Source of the DNA: Neomegalonema sp.
GTDB lineage: Bacteria > Pseudomonadota > Alphaproteobacteria > Rhodobacterales > Rhodobacteraceae
Assembly (NCBI RefSeq): GCF_028688855.1
Contig: NZ_JAQTXI010000008.1
Location: 62,001-126,000 of the forward strand
Length of the DNA: 64,000 bases
Direction: 5' to 3'
Shown here: positions 35,303 to 45,300 of the stretch, in pieces
How the letters are laid out: each line of letters begins with the position of its first letter
How positions within the stretch are numbered: position 1 is the first letter of the stretch
Notes under the pieces: generated by a model
What the model saw: the letters and a program-made list of their open reading frames with translations, nothing else
Told to the model about the DNA's origin: nothing
Database searches by the model: none
Position numbers and translations under genes: made by a program

Positions 35303-38300
35303 TCAGATTCCCGGCGCGCGGCGCAGATCGAGCGTCAGCGGGAATTCGCGGCTCGGACGTTCGGGGGGCGGCTCGTAGAGGCCGGGCGTATGGCCGCTGG
35401 GCTCGAAGCGCGCGAGGCGGCGCGCTTCGGCCTCGTTGGCGTTGACGGGGAAGGTCTCGTAATTGCGGCCGCCCGGATGGGCCGCGTGATAGACGCAGCC
35501 TCCCAGAGCCCGCCCGGACCAGGTGTCATAGACGTCGAAGGTCAGGGGCGCGTTCACCGGAAGGACCGGATGCAGCGATTCGGCGGGACGCCAGGCCTTG
35601 TAGCGCACGCCCGCCACCCGGACCCCCGGCGAAACCTCGGTCAGAGGCGTCCGGCGGCCGTTGCAGGTCACGAGGTGGCGGCCCGGATCGGCGGCGGTCA
35701 GCTTGACCTGCAGCCGCTCGACGGAGCTGTCCGCGAACCGCACCGTGCCGCCGATGGCCCCCGTCTCGCCGAGCACCGGCCAGGGCTCCAGAGCCTGGCG
35801 GATCTCCAGCTTCGCGCCCTCGTATTCGACTTCGCCGCAGAAGGGGAAGCGGAACTCGGCCTGAGCCTCGTACCATTCGGGGCGCAGGTCGAAGCCGTGG
35901 TCCTTGAGGTCGCGCAGGACGTCCATGAAGTCGGCCCAGACGAATTCGCGCAGCATGAAGCGGTCATGCAGCGTGGTCCCCCAGCGCGTGAGCTCGCCCT
36001 TGATCGGCGAGGCCCAGTAACGCGCGATCAGGGCGCGGATCAGCACCTGTTGCGCCAGACTCATGCGGGCGTCGGGGGGCATCTCGAAGCCGCGGAACTC
36101 CACCAGGCCCAGACGCCCCGTCGGGCCGTCGGGGGAATAGAGCTTGTCGATGCAGATTTCCGCGCGATGGGTGTTGCCGGTCACGTCCACGAGGAAATTC
36201 CTCAGCAGACGATCCGTCAGCCAGGGCAGGGGCGGCGGGCCCTCGCCGGGATTCGGGATCTGCGCGAAGGCGGTCTCCATCTCGTAGAGCGCGTCATGGC
36301 GGGCCTCGTCGAAGCGCGGCGCCTGGGAGGTCGGGCCGATGAAGAGCCCCGAGAAGAGATAGGACATCGACGGATGGCGCTGCCAGTGCAGGATGAGGCT
36401 GCGCAGCACGTCCGGACGACGCAGGAAGGGGCTGTCCAGAGTGGTGGCGCCTCCGACCACCACATGATTGCCGCCGCCGGTGCCCGCATGCTTGCCGTCG
36501 AGCATGAACTTGTCCGCCCCGAGCCGCGAGAGCCGCGCCTCTTCATAGACGGCTTCGGTGATGGCGACGCAATCGCCCCAGCTATGGGCGGGGTGGATGT
36601 TGACCTCGATCACGCCGGGATCGGGCGCCACGCGGATGACGTTGAGCCGCGAATCCTGCGGCGGGGCGTAGCCTTCGATATGCGCCGGAGTCCCGAGTCC
36701 GGCGGCGGCCTCCTCCACGGCGGCGACGAGTTCGAGATAATCCTCCGCGCGCTCGACGGGCGGCAGGAAGACGCAGAGCCTGCCCTCGCGCGGCTCGACG
36801 CTCAGGGCGGTGCGGACCTCTCCGTCGATCTCGGAGATCTGCTGCTCGATCCGGGTTTGCCCCGGCTCGGCGGCGGCGAAGCTGGCGACAGGCTGGGCGA
36901 GGCCGTCGGCCCCGAGCGCAGGAGCCGCCTCCGGCGCGGCTTCCGGAGCCCCGGGCTCCGGCCGGAAGACCGGCAGGGGCGCGCGCGGCGCGGTGGGGTC
37001 GGCGGGGTTGATGTAGGGGTAGTTCGAGGCGGAGATGTGCCGCAGCGAGCCGAGCGGCAGACGATAGCCCACGGGGCTGTCTCCGGGGGCGAGGAAGAGC
37101 TTGCCGCGCCGGGTGCGCCATTTCTCGGAGATCCAGCGCCCCGAGCCGCGCGCGGCCTGAGCCTGCCAGCGCTGGACCGGCAGCACGTAGCCGGTCGGAT
37201 TGGTCAGCCCGCGCCCGAAGACCTGCGCGAGCCTCAGGCGCTCTTCGGGATCCTTGAGCTTCGAATTCTCGGGCGTGACGTTGTCGGGCAGCTTGCCTTC
37301 CTTGAGGATCCATTCGGCGGGATCCTCATAGGCGGGGGCGACGTATTCCGTCCCGAGGCCCAGGTTCTCCGCGACGGCCTCCAGAAGCCGCCGCGCGGAT
37401 TCGGGCGTGGCCTGAGGCGCGCCGGGTCCGGGCTTCTCGCGGGCGATGAGGTCGGCGTTCCGCCAGATGGGCTGGCCGTCGCCGCGCCAGTAGAGCGAGA
37501 AGGTCCAGCGCGGCAGGCTCTCGCCGGGATACCACTTGCCCTGGCCGTAATGGAGGAAGCCGCCCGGCGCGAAGCGGTCGCGCAGACGGCGGATCAGCAC
37601 GTCGGCGAGGGCGCGCTTCTGCGGACCCACGGCGGCGGCGTTCCATTCGGGGCTCTCGAAATCGTCGATGGAGACGAAGGTGGGCTCTCCGCCCATGGTG
37701 AGCCGCACGTCTCCGGCTTCGAGGGCCTCGTCCACCTTGCGCCCGAGGGCGTCCAGCGCCTTCCAGGACTCCTCCGAGAAGGGCTTGCTGATGCGCGGAT
37801 GCTCCGCCACGCGCGAGACCTGCATGTCGAAGTCGAACTTCACTTCGGCGTAGGAGGCCAGACCCGCGATGGGGGCGGCGTTGCGGTAATGGGGCGTCGC
37901 GGCGAGGGGGATGTGGCTCTCGCCCGCCAGAAGCCCGGAGGTTGGGTCGAACCCGATCCAGCCCGCGCCGGGGAGATAGGCCTCGACCCAGGCGTGCAGG
38001 TCGGTGAAGTCGTGATCCGTGCCGGAGGGCCCGTCCAGCGCCTGACGATCCGGCTTGAGCTGGATCAGATAGCCCGAGACGAAACGCGCCGCGATCCCGA
38101 GCCGCCGCAGCAGATTCACCAGAAGCCAGCTCGAATCCCGGCAGGAGCCGGAGCCGATCTCACAGGTCTGTTCGGGCGTCTGGACGCCGGGCTCCATGCG
38201 GATGACGTAGGACACCTTGCCGGAGACGATCCGGTTCAGCCCGACGAGCATGTCTATGGTGCGCTGGCGGTCCCTGGGCAGGCTTTCGAGGAGGGCTTCG

Positions 38301-38680
38301 AAGAGCGGCCCGCCCTCCTCCGGCTGGAGATAGGCCGCCAGATCGGGCGCGATGTCTTCGGAATACTGGAAGGGCCAGAACTCGCCGGATTCCTCGACGA
38401 AGAAGTCGAAGGGATTGTAGACGGTCATGTCCGCGACGAGGTCGACCGTGATCTTGAACTCGCGGACCGTCTCCGGGAAGACGAAGCGCGCCAGCCAGTT
38501 GCCGTAGACGTCCTGCTGGTGGTTCACGAAATGCGGCTGAGGCTCCACCTTGAGGCTGTGCGAGATCACGCGCGTGCGGCTGTGCGGCGCCGGACGCAGC
38601 CGGATGATCTGCGGTCCGAGCGTGACCGGGCGGTCGTAAGCGTAATGCGTGACGTGACGGATGGCGGCTTTGATCGACAT
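35303..38680 (-). CDS. transglutaminase-like protease fused to DUF2126
   Basis: An 1125-residue cytoplasmic protein starting at ATG 38680 ([19 protein letters not shown] is the standard start of the family). The N-terminal third holds a bacterial transglutaminase N-domain and a papain-like transglutaminase core, with catalytic Cys in [20 protein letters not shown] (about residue 170), His in [15 protein letters not shown] and Asp in [11 protein letters not shown]. The rest is DUF2126, including [22 protein letters not shown] and [17 protein letters not shown]. It is coupled to the ATP-grasp/alpha-E gene. The pair is widespread but its chemistry is uncharacterised. Confidence 0.9.
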   Translation of the reverse strand: MSIKAAIRHVTHYAYDRPVTLGPQIIRLRPAPHSRTRVISHSLKVEPQPHFVNHQQDVYGNWLARFVFPETVREFKITVDLVADMTVYNPFDFFVEESGEFWPFQYSEDIAPDLAAYLQPEEGGPLFEALLESLPRDRQRTIDMLVGLNRIVSGKVSYVIRMEPGVQTPEQTCEIGSGSCRDSSWLLVNLLRRLGIAARFVSGYLIQLKPDRQALDGPSGTDHDFTDLHAWVEAYLPGAGWIGFDPTSGLLAGESHIPLAATPHYRNAAPIAGLASYAEVKFDFDMQVSRVAEHPRISKPFSEESWKALDALGRKVDEALEAGDVRLTMGGEPTFVSIDDFESPEWNAAAVGPQKRALADVLIRRLRDRFAPGGFLHYGQGKWYPGESLPRWTFSLYWRGDGQPIWRNADLIAREKPGPGAPQATPESARRLLEAVAENLGLGTEYVAPAYEDPAEWILKEGKLPDNVTPENSKLKDPEERLRLAQVFGRGLTNPTGYVLPVQRWQAQAARGSGRWISEKWRTRRGKLFLAPGDSPVGYRLPLGSLRHISASNYPYINPADPTAPRAPLPVFRPEPGAPEAAPEAAPALGADGLAQPVASFAAAEPGQTRIEQQISEIDGEVRTALSVEPREGRLCVFLPPVERAEDYLELVAAVEEAAAGLGTPAHIEGYAPPQDSRLNVIRVAPDPGVIEVNIHPAHSWGDCVAITEAVYEEARLSRLGADKFMLDGKHAGTGGGNHVVVGGATTLDSPFLRRPDVLRSLILHWQRHPSMSYLFSGLFIGPTSQAPRFDEARHDALYEMETAFAQIPNPGEGPPPLPWLTDRLLRNFLVDVTGNTHRAEICIDKLYSPDGPTGRLGLVEFRGFEMPPDARMSLAQQVLIRALIARYWASPIKGELTRWGTTLHDRFMLREFVWADFMDVLRDLKDHGFDLRPEWYEAQAEFRFPFCGEVEYEGAKLEIRQALEPWPVLGETGAIGGTVRFADSSVERLQVKLTAADPGRHLVTCNGRRTPLTEVSPGVRVAGVRYKAWRPAESLHPVLPVNAPLTFDVYDTWSGRALGGCVYHAAHPGGRNYETFPVNANEAEARRLARFEPSGHTPGLYEPPPERPSREFPLTLDLRRAPGI

Positions 38681-38939
38681 GCGGGCTCTCCGGCGCTGGG
38701 GCGGATTCGTTATTTTTTTCACAGTTCCGTTCGCGGCGCCACAGTCTCCGCCGGGTTTTTTGCGATGCGGCGCCCGATCCGCCCGCGCGTCCCTCCCGAG
38801 CGGCGGTCCGCCTCGCCTTCCGCGCGCCGGGGCGGGCTCGGGAACGGTCTTGACTTCGAGGTCCCGGCGTCCGCTAATCCATGACGAAGAGATGAACGCC
38901 GACGTCGGAACGACGCGGGGAGAACGGGAGAGGTTCGGC

Positions 38940-40553
38940 ATGTTGCATTCCGGAAAACGCGGCAAGGCCTGGATCGCGGCTGCGGCTCTGGCGGCCTTCG
39001 CCTGGAGCGCCTCGCCTTCGGCGCTTCTGGCGGCCACTCCGCCCGACACGCTGGTGGCCGCCTGGTCCATCGACGACGTGCTGACCCTCGATCCGGGCGA
39101 GGTCTTCGAATTCACCTCCTCGGAGATCATCGGCAACACCTACGAGACGCTGATCGGCTACGAGCTGGACGACGTCTCGAAGATCTTCGGCCGCGCCGCC
39201 GAAAGCTGGACCGTCTCCGGGGACGGCAAGACCTTCACCTTCAAGATGCGCGAGGACCGCGTCTTCGCCTCCGGGAATCCGATGACCGCCGAAGATGCGG
39301 TCTATTCGCTGGTGCGGGCGGTGAAGCTCGACAAGTCCCCGGCCTTCATCATCGGGCAGCTCGGATTCAATGCGGAGAACGTCGAGGCGAAGATCCGCCA
39401 GACCGGGGACTACACCTTCGAATTCGAGACCGACAAGCCCTACGCCCCGACTCTGGTGCTCTATTGCCTGACCGCCACCGTGGCGGCGGTGGTGGACAAG
39501 AAGCTCGTCGAGGAGCACGCCGCCGACGGCGATTACGGCTACGGCTGGCTCAAGACGAACTACGCGGGCTCCGGCCCCTTCTCGATCCGCGAATGGCGCC
39601 CGAACGAGGCGATCATCCTGGAGCGCAATCCCCATTACGCGGGCGCGGCGCCCGCCATGGCCCGGGCCATCTACCGGCATATCCCCGAGCCCGCCGCCCA
39701 GCGCCTGCTGCTGGAGGCCGGCGACGTGGACATCGCCCGCAACCTCGGGCCCGAGGAGATGGCGGCCCTCGCCTCCAATCCGGACATCCGGATGCAGGAG
39801 GGCGTGAAGGGCACGGTCTATTATCTCGGCCTGAACCAGAAGAACCCGAACCTCGCGAAGCCCGAGGTGCGTCAGGCGCTGAAGCATCTCGTGGATTACA
39901 GCGCCATCGCCGACACCATCATGAAGGGCCGCGCGCGGGTGCATCAGGCCTTCCTGCCGGACGGCTTCCTCGGCGCGCTGGACGAAACCCCCTTCGCGCT
40001 GGATGTGGAGAAGGCGAAGGCCCTGCTCGCGGAGGCGGGGCTTCCGGAGGGCTTCACCGTCACGATGGACACCCGCAACACCAACGACGTCACCAGCATG
40101 GCGACCGCCATCCAGCAGACCTTCGCGCTCGGCGGGGTGAAGCTGGAGATCATCCCCGGCGACGGCGGCCAGACCCTGACCAAATATCGCGCCCGCACCC
40201 ATGACATCTACATCGGCCAGTGGGGCGCCGATTATCAGGATCCTCACACCAACGCCGACACCTTCGCCCGCAACGCCGACAACTCCGACGGCGCCGCCGC
40301 CAAGCCCCTCGCCTGGCGCAACGCCTGGGACATCCCCGAGATGACCGCGCAAACCGACGCCGCCATGCTGGAATCCGACGCCGCCAGACGCGCGGAGATG
40401 TATCTGAGCCTCCAGCGCGAGCATCAGCAGGTCTCGCCCTTCGTGATCATGTTCCAGCAGATCGAGACCGCCGCCACGCGCGCCAACGTGCATGGCTTCG
40501 TGATCGGGCCGTCGTTCAACGACAACTCCATCGCCGGCGTGACGAAGGACTGA
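38940..40553 (+). CDS. dppA: dipeptide/oligopeptide ABC transporter substrate-binding protein
   Basis: A 537-residue periplasmic family 5 binding protein with a signal peptide (about residues 1-32, ending ALLAA). The mature part begins [20 protein letters not shown] and has [20 protein letters not shown], typical of the DppA/OppA/NikA class. ATG 38940 is preceded by GGAGAGG; longer in-frame starts would remove the signal peptide from the N-terminus. It leads a tight operon with permeases, two ATPases and a dipeptidase. The exact peptide ligand is not evident. Confidence 0.9.
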   Translation: MLHSGKRGKAWIAAAALAAFAWSASPSALLAATPPDTLVAAWSIDDVLTLDPGEVFEFTSSEIIGNTYETLIGYELDDVSKIFGRAAESWTVSGDGKTFTFKMREDRVFASGNPMTAEDAVYSLVRAVKLDKSPAFIIGQLGFNAENVEAKIRQTGDYTFEFETDKPYAPTLVLYCLTATVAAVVDKKLVEEHAADGDYGYGWLKTNYAGSGPFSIREWRPNEAIILERNPHYAGAAPAMARAIYRHIPEPAAQRLLLEAGDVDIARNLGPEEMAALASNPDIRMQEGVKGTVYYLGLNQKNPNLAKPEVRQALKHLVDYSAIADTIMKGRARVHQAFLPDGFLGALDETPFALDVEKAKALLAEAGLPEGFTVTMDTRNTNDVTSMATAIQQTFALGGVKLEIIPGDGGQTLTKYRARTHDIYIGQWGADYQDPHTNADTFARNADNSDGAAAKPLAWRNAWDIPEMTAQTDAAMLESDAARRAEMYLSLQREHQQVSPFVIMFQQIETAATRANVHGFVIGPSFNDNSIAGVTKD

Positions 40554-40559
40554 CGCGCC

Positions 40560-41663
40560 ATGCAGGCGCGACAGGAGGCCCCGGCGTCCGCAGAGGCGCC
40601 GGAGAGGCCGGAGTCTGAAGCGGAGAGCGTCCGGACGCGCGTGCTCCGGTTTCTCCGGGGCGTGGGCGGGCTGGCCTTTTCTCTGGCCGTGACGCTGCTG
40701 GGACTTCTGGTGGTGACCTTCCTCATCGGGCGGGTGGTGCCGGTGGATCCGGTGCTCTCGATCATCGGCGACCGGGCGCCCGCCTCGACCTATGACCGGG
40801 TCTATCGGGAGCTGGGGCTCGACCGGCCCATGGTCGAACAGTTCTGGATCTATCTGAAGAAGGTCCTTTCCGGAGATTTCGGCGAAAGCTTCCTGACCAA
40901 GCGTCCGATCCTGGACGACCTGCGGCGGGTCTTTCCGGCCACCTTCGAACTGGCGACCCTGGGGCTGATCCTCGGGGTGGCGATCGGGGCGCCGATGGGC
41001 GTCGCGGCGGCGGCCTGGAAGGGAAGCTGGGTCGACCAGATCATCCGGGTGCTGTGCCTCGTGGGCTATTCCGCGCCGATCTTCTGGCTCGGCCTGATGG
41101 GGCTTCTGATCTTCTATGCGAATCTGGGCTGGGTCTCGGGGCCGGGACGCATCGGCATCGCCCATGAGTTCAGCTTCCAGCCCCGCACGGGAATCCTGCT
41201 GCTCGACAGCGCCCTGCAGGGGCGCTGGGACGTCTTCCGCAACGTCTTCTCGCACATCATCCTTCCGGCCTGCATCCTGGGCTATTTCTCGATGGCCTAC
41301 ATCTGCCGCATGACGCGCAGCTTCATGCTGCACGAGCTGTCTCAGGAATATGTGACGGCGGCGCGGGTCAAGGGAATCTCCGAGACGCGGATCATCTGGC
41401 GTCATGCGCTGCGCAACGCCGCCGTGCCGATGATCACGGTGGTCGGCCTCTCCTACATCAACCTGCTGGAGGGCTCCGTGCTGACCGAGACGATCTTCGC
41501 CTGGCCGGGGCTCGGGCAATATCTCACGAATTCGCTCCAGAACGCGGACATGAACGCGGTCCTCGGCTCGACCTTGGTGATCGGCGTGGTCTTCGTGCTC
41601 ATCAACCTGGTTTCGGACCTGCTCTATCGTCTGCTGGACCCGCGCGTGAGGAGGGGCTCATGA
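40560..41663 (+). CDS. dppB: dipeptide ABC transporter permease (DppB-like)
   Basis: A 367-residue inner-membrane permease with six membrane segments. The first follows a charged N-terminal stretch of about 35 residues that is longer than usual. Family features are DPVLSIIGDRAP, GDFGESFLTKRPILDDLR and the coupling loop EYVTAARVKGISETRIIWRH. It begins 6 bases after dppA and overlaps dppC by 4 bases. Confidence 0.9.
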   Translation: MQARQEAPASAEAPERPESEAESVRTRVLRFLRGVGGLAFSLAVTLLGLLVVTFLIGRVVPVDPVLSIIGDRAPASTYDRVYRELGLDRPMVEQFWIYLKKVLSGDFGESFLTKRPILDDLRRVFPATFELATLGLILGVAIGAPMGVAAAAWKGSWVDQIIRVLCLVGYSAPIFWLGLMGLLIFYANLGWVSGPGRIGIAHEFSFQPRTGILLLDSALQGRWDVFRNVFSHIILPACILGYFSMAYICRMTRSFMLHELSQEYVTAARVKGISETRIIWRHALRNAAVPMITVVGLSYINLLEGSVLTETIFAWPGLGQYLTNSLQNADMNAVLGSTLVIGVVFVLINLVSDLLYRLLDPRVRRGS

Positions 41664-42598
41664 CGGCGCCTTTCGAGCCGCAACCCTTCACCTGGTCGGG
41701 CCGCCGCGCCTGGCTGCTCTCCGAGGAGCCCGGATCGCGCCGACAGGCCCGGCTCGGCTCCTTCTACCGGGGCTGGCTGGCGCTGAGGGAGAATCCTCTG
41801 GCGATGGTCGGTCTGGCGGTGGTGGTCGGGCTGGCGCTGGTCGCGGCCCTCGCCGACGTGATCGCGCCGGGGAATCCGCTCATCGGCGGCCCCCTGCGGA
41901 CGGAACGGCTTCTGCCGCCCTCGGCGGCGCACTGGATGGGCACCGACGATCAGGCGCGCGACATCTTCACCCGCGTGATCCACGGCGCGCGCCTGACGCT
42001 TCAGGTGGTGGCGCTCGTGGTGGTGACGGCCACGCCCATCGGACTTCTGGTCGGAACCACGGCGGGTTACTTCGGCGGCTGGGTCGACGCCGTGCTGATG
42101 CGGATCACCGACATCTTTCTGGCCTTCCCGCGGCTGATTCTGGCTCTGGCCTTCGTGGCGGCTCTGGGGCCGGGGATCGAGAACGCGGTGATCGCGATCG
42201 CTCTGACCTCATGGCCGCAATACGCCCGGCTCGCCCGCGCCGAGACCATGACCATCCGGCACAGCGACTTCATCAGCGCCGCGCGGCTTCAGGGCGCGAG
42301 TTCGGCGCGGATTCTCTGGGGCCATGTGGCGCCGCTCTGTCTGCCTTCGGTGGTGATCCGCGTGACGCTCGACATGGCGGGCATCATCCTGACGGCGGCG
42401 GGACTCGGCTTCCTCGGGCTCGGCGCCCAGCCCCCCGAGCCCGAATGGGGCGCGATGGTCGCCACGGGACGCCGCTTCATCGTCGATCAATGGTGGGTGG
42501 CGGCCATGCCGGGCCTGGCGATCTTCGTGGTGTCGCTCGGGTTCAACCTGCTCGGCGACGGGCTGCGCGACGCGCTCGACCCCAAGGCCGCGAGATGA
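41660..42598 (+). CDS. dppC: dipeptide ABC transporter permease (DppC-like)
   Basis: A 312-residue permease. The N-terminal cytoplasmic part precedes the first membrane segment at about residues 50-70. HWMGTDDQARDIFTRVIHGA and the loop DFISAARLQGASSARILWGH are typical of DppC/OppC. It is coupled to its neighbours by ATGA overlaps on both sides and forms the pore with DppB. Confidence 0.91.
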   Translation: MTAPFEPQPFTWSGRRAWLLSEEPGSRRQARLGSFYRGWLALRENPLAMVGLAVVVGLALVAALADVIAPGNPLIGGPLRTERLLPPSAAHWMGTDDQARDIFTRVIHGARLTLQVVALVVVTATPIGLLVGTTAGYFGGWVDAVLMRITDIFLAFPRLILALAFVAALGPGIENAVIAIALTSWPQYARLARAETMTIRHSDFISAARLQGASSARILWGHVAPLCLPSVVIRVTLDMAGIILTAAGLGFLGLGAQPPEPEWGAMVATGRRFIVDQWWVAAMPGLAIFVVSLGFNLLGDGLRDALDPKAAR

Positions 42599-43428
42599 CG
42601 GAGCTTCTGAAGGTCGAGGATCTGCGGATCACCTTCCCCACGCGCCAGGGCCCCCGCGAGGCGGTGCGCGGCGTGAGCTTCACCCTCGGCCGCGAGCGTC
42701 TGGGGGTTGTGGGGGAATCGGGCTCGGGGAAGTCCCAGACGGGCAGGGCGCTCATGGGCCTGACGCCGCCGCCGGGCGTCGCGACGGCCAGAACCCTGAG
42801 CTTCGACGGTCAGGATCTGCGCGGCGCGGGGAAGCGCCAGTGGCGGGCTCTGCGCGGCAGGCGCATCGCCATGGTGATGCAGGACCCGAAATATTCGCTC
42901 AATCCGGTGATGACCGTGGGCCGCCAGATCTCCGAGGCCCTCGGGCGGGTGGGGGGGCTGAGCAGTCGCGAAAAGCGCGCGAAGGCGCTGGCCATGCTGG
43001 AGGCGGTGATGATCCGCGATCCGGAGCGGGTTTACGATTCCTACCCCCATGAGCTTTCGGGCGGCATGGGCCAGCGCGCGATGATCGCCATGATGCTGGC
43101 GCCGGACCCGGATCTGCTCATCGCCGACGAACCCACCTCCGCGCTGGACGTGACCGTGCGCATCGAGGTGCTGCGCATCATGGACCGCCTCGTCTCCGAG
43201 CGCGGGATGGGCCTGATCTTCATCAGCCATGATCTGAAGCTCGTCTCGCAATTCTGCGACCGGGTGCTGGTGATGTATGCGGGGCGGGTGGTCGAGGAGC
43301 TGGCCGCCGCGGATCTGGCTTCGGCGCAACATCCCTATACCCGGGGGCTGATGCGCTGCACGCCGGATCTCGACCATGACCTGCGCCCCCTCCCGACCCT
43401 CCGGCGCGACGCGGAGTGGGCGAAATGA
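42595..43428 (+). CDS. dppD: dipeptide ABC transporter ATP-binding protein (DppD-like)
   Basis: A 277-residue ATPase with Walker A GESGSGKSQTG (Ser then Gln where many have Ser-Thr), Q-loop MVMQDPKYSLNP, signature LSGGMGQRAMIAMML and Walker B LLIADEPTSALDVT. The C-terminal region seen in longer DppD proteins (a cysteine-bearing oligopeptide-transporter extension) is short here. The ATG overlaps the dppC stop by 4 bases. Confidence 0.9.
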   Translation: MTELLKVEDLRITFPTRQGPREAVRGVSFTLGRERLGVVGESGSGKSQTGRALMGLTPPPGVATARTLSFDGQDLRGAGKRQWRALRGRRIAMVMQDPKYSLNPVMTVGRQISEALGRVGGLSSREKRAKALAMLEAVMIRDPERVYDSYPHELSGGMGQRAMIAMMLAPDPDLLIADEPTSALDVTVRIEVLRIMDRLVSERGMGLIFISHDLKLVSQFCDRVLVMYAGRVVEELAAADLASAQHPYTRGLMRCTPDLDHDLRPLPTLRRDAEWAK

Positions 43429-44174
43429 TCGAAGTCGAGGATCTGGAGGTCGCCTTCGGGCGGGTGAAGGCGGTGCGGGGCGTCTCGCTGAGCGTGCCCG
43501 AGGGCGAGAGCTTCGGGATCGTCGGGGAATCGGGCTCGGGGAAATCCACCGTGCTGCGGGCGATCTGCGGTCTGGCGCCGATTTCGGGCGGACGCGTCCG
43601 GGTGGCGGGCGAGGAGCTGCGCAAGACCGCCCGTTCGGCGGGATTCCATCGCAGCGTCCAGATGGTCTTTCAGGACCCCTACGGCTCGCTGCATCCGCGC
43701 CATACGGTCGACCGCGTGCTCTCGGAGCCTCTGGCCATCCATCGCTTCGACGACCGCGAAGGGCGCATCCGCCGGGTTCTGGAGGCGGTGGGGCTCGGGC
43801 CGGGCTTCCGCTTCCGCTATCCGCATCAGCTTTCGGGCGGACAGCGTCAGCGCGTGGCCATCGCGCGGGCGTTGATCCTGGAGCCGAAGATCCTGCTGCT
43901 CGACGAACCCACCTCCGCGCTCGACGCCTCGATTCAGGCCGAGGTGCTGAATCTGCTCGACGATCTGCGCGCCCGGCGCGGGCTGACCTATCTGATGGTC
44001 AGCCATGACCTTGCTGTGGTGGCGCATATGTGCGACCGGCTTCTGGTGATGAGCCAGGGGCTCGAGGTCGAGACCCTGACCCGCGAGGCCCTCCGGCGCC
44101 GCGCCGCGACGCAGGATTACACGCGGCGGCTTCTGGCCGCCTCCGAAGGCTATCCCGCGCAGGAGACTCCATGA
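43425..44174 (+). CDS. dppF: dipeptide ABC transporter ATP-binding protein (DppF-like)
   Basis: A 249-residue ATPase with Walker A GESGSGKST (about residues 35-43), Q-loop MVFQDPYGSLHPRHTVDRVL, signature [15 protein letters not shown] and Walker B ILLLDEPTSALDAS. It pairs with DppD to drive uptake. It overlaps both dppD and the dipeptidase gene by 4 bases. Confidence 0.91.
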   Translation: MIEVEDLEVAFGRVKAVRGVSLSVPEGESFGIVGESGSGKSTVLRAICGLAPISGGRVRVAGEELRKTARSAGFHRSVQMVFQDPYGSLHPRHTVDRVLSEPLAIHRFDDREGRIRRVLEAVGLGPGFRFRYPHQLSGGQRQRVAIARALILEPKILLLDEPTSALDASIQAEVLNLLDDLRARRGLTYLMVSHDLAVVAHMCDRLLVMSQGLEVETLTREALRRRAATQDYTRRLLAASEGYPAQETP

Positions 44175-45235
44175 CGCCCCCTCTTCCCCAGACCTTCGAC
44201 GGCCATAACGACTTTCTCCTGAGGCTCTTCCGCGCGCCCCATCTGCGGGAGCGCATCTGGCGCGAGGGCGAAGGCCATGGCCAGCTCGATCTTCCGCGCA
44301 TGAGGGCGGGGGGCTTCGTCGGGGGCTTCTTCGCCATCTACATGCCTTCGCCCGAGGCCTTCGACGACGAAGCCTTTCAGCGCATGATGCGCAATCCGCC
44401 CTATCAGGTGCCCTTGCCCGCGCCCCTGCCTCTGGAGGCGGCGCAGCCCATGGCTCTGGCGATGATGGGACATCTGCTCTGGCTGGAGCGCACGGGGGAT
44501 CTGCAGATCTGCCGCAGCCTGGCGGAGATCCGCGCGGCCATGGCCGCCGGACGCATCGCCGCCGTCGCCCATATGGAGGGCGCCGAGGCCATCGGCCCCG
44601 ATCTCGACGCGCTTTACGTCTGGCATGAAGCGGGCCTGCGCTCTCTGGGGCCGGTCTGGTCGCGCCCGACGGCCTTCGGCCATGGCGTTCCCTTCGCCTT
44701 TCCCTCCTCGCCCGACACCGGGCCGGGGCTGACTCCGGCGGGTCGGGATCTGGCGCGGCTCTGCGACGAGCTGAAGATCATGATCGACCTCTCGCACATC
44801 AACGAGAAGGGGTTCGACGACGTCGCCCGCCTGACCTCCGGGCCTCTGGTGGCGACGCATTCCAACGCCCATGCGGTCACGCCCTCGAGCCGGAATCTGA
44901 CCGACCGCCAATTGCGCCAGATCGCCGAGCGCGACGGCATGGTGGGTCTGAATTTCGCGGTGGCCTTCCTGCGCGCCGACGGGCGGCAGGACGCCGACAC
45001 GCCGCTGGAGGACATGCTCCGCCATCTGGATCATCTGATCGGGATTCTGGGCGAGGATCGCGTGGGGCTCGGCTCGGATTTCGACGGCGCCGAGATTCCG
45101 GCCGAGATCCGCGACGTCTCGGGTCTGCCGAAGCTCTGGGAGGCCTGCCGTCGCCATGGCTATGGCGAGGAGCTGATCGACAAGCTGGCTTCGCGCAACT
45201 GGCTGGCGCTGCTCGGACGGGTCTGGGGCGACTGA
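44171..45235 (+). CDS. membrane dipeptidase-like zinc hydrolase (peptidase family M19)
   Basis: A 354-residue renal-dipeptidase-type amidohydrolase. Zinc-site residues are visible in DGHNDFLLRL (HxD near residue 12), the bridging glutamate in AVAHMEGAEAIG, the histidines in IDLSHINEKGFDDV and VATHSNAHAV, and the aspartate in VGLGSDFDG. No signal peptide is seen, so a cytoplasmic location is likely. Its ATG overlaps the dppF stop, so import of a dipeptide and its hydrolysis are encoded together. Family members also act on D-amino-acid-containing dipeptides, so the substrate is open. Confidence 0.88.
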   Translation: MTPPLPQTFDGHNDFLLRLFRAPHLRERIWREGEGHGQLDLPRMRAGGFVGGFFAIYMPSPEAFDDEAFQRMMRNPPYQVPLPAPLPLEAAQPMALAMMGHLLWLERTGDLQICRSLAEIRAAMAAGRIAAVAHMEGAEAIGPDLDALYVWHEAGLRSLGPVWSRPTAFGHGVPFAFPSSPDTGPGLTPAGRDLARLCDELKIMIDLSHINEKGFDDVARLTSGPLVATHSNAHAVTPSSRNLTDRQLRQIAERDGMVGLNFAVAFLRADGRQDADTPLEDMLRHLDHLIGILGEDRVGLGSDFDGAEIPAEIRDVSGLPKLWEACRRHGYGEELIDKLASRNWLALLGRVWGD

Positions 45236-45240
45236 GGCCG

Positions 45241-45270
45241 AAAAGGGCGACTCCCCTGCGGGAATCGCCC
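45241..45270 (-). terminator. intrinsic terminator between convergent dipeptidase and FadJ-like genes
   Basis: GGGCGACTCCC (45245-45255) pairs with GGGAATCGCCC (45260-45270) with one mismatch and a four-base loop. On the minus strand TTTT follows (45244-45241), so it best fits the FadJ-like gene that ends at 45301. It may also stop the dipeptide operon, whose last gene ends at 45235. Confidence 0.75.
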
Positions 45271-45300
45271 CTCTCCTCCGCCCGGCCCGGACTGCGGGCG

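Noticed and set aside
32984..38884. A 1966-codon open frame on the plus strand
   Set aside because: It is exactly antisense to the ATP-grasp and transglutaminase genes, whose protein families are clear. Its product is low-complexity R/G/H/Q-rich sequence, as expected from GC-rich codon bias.
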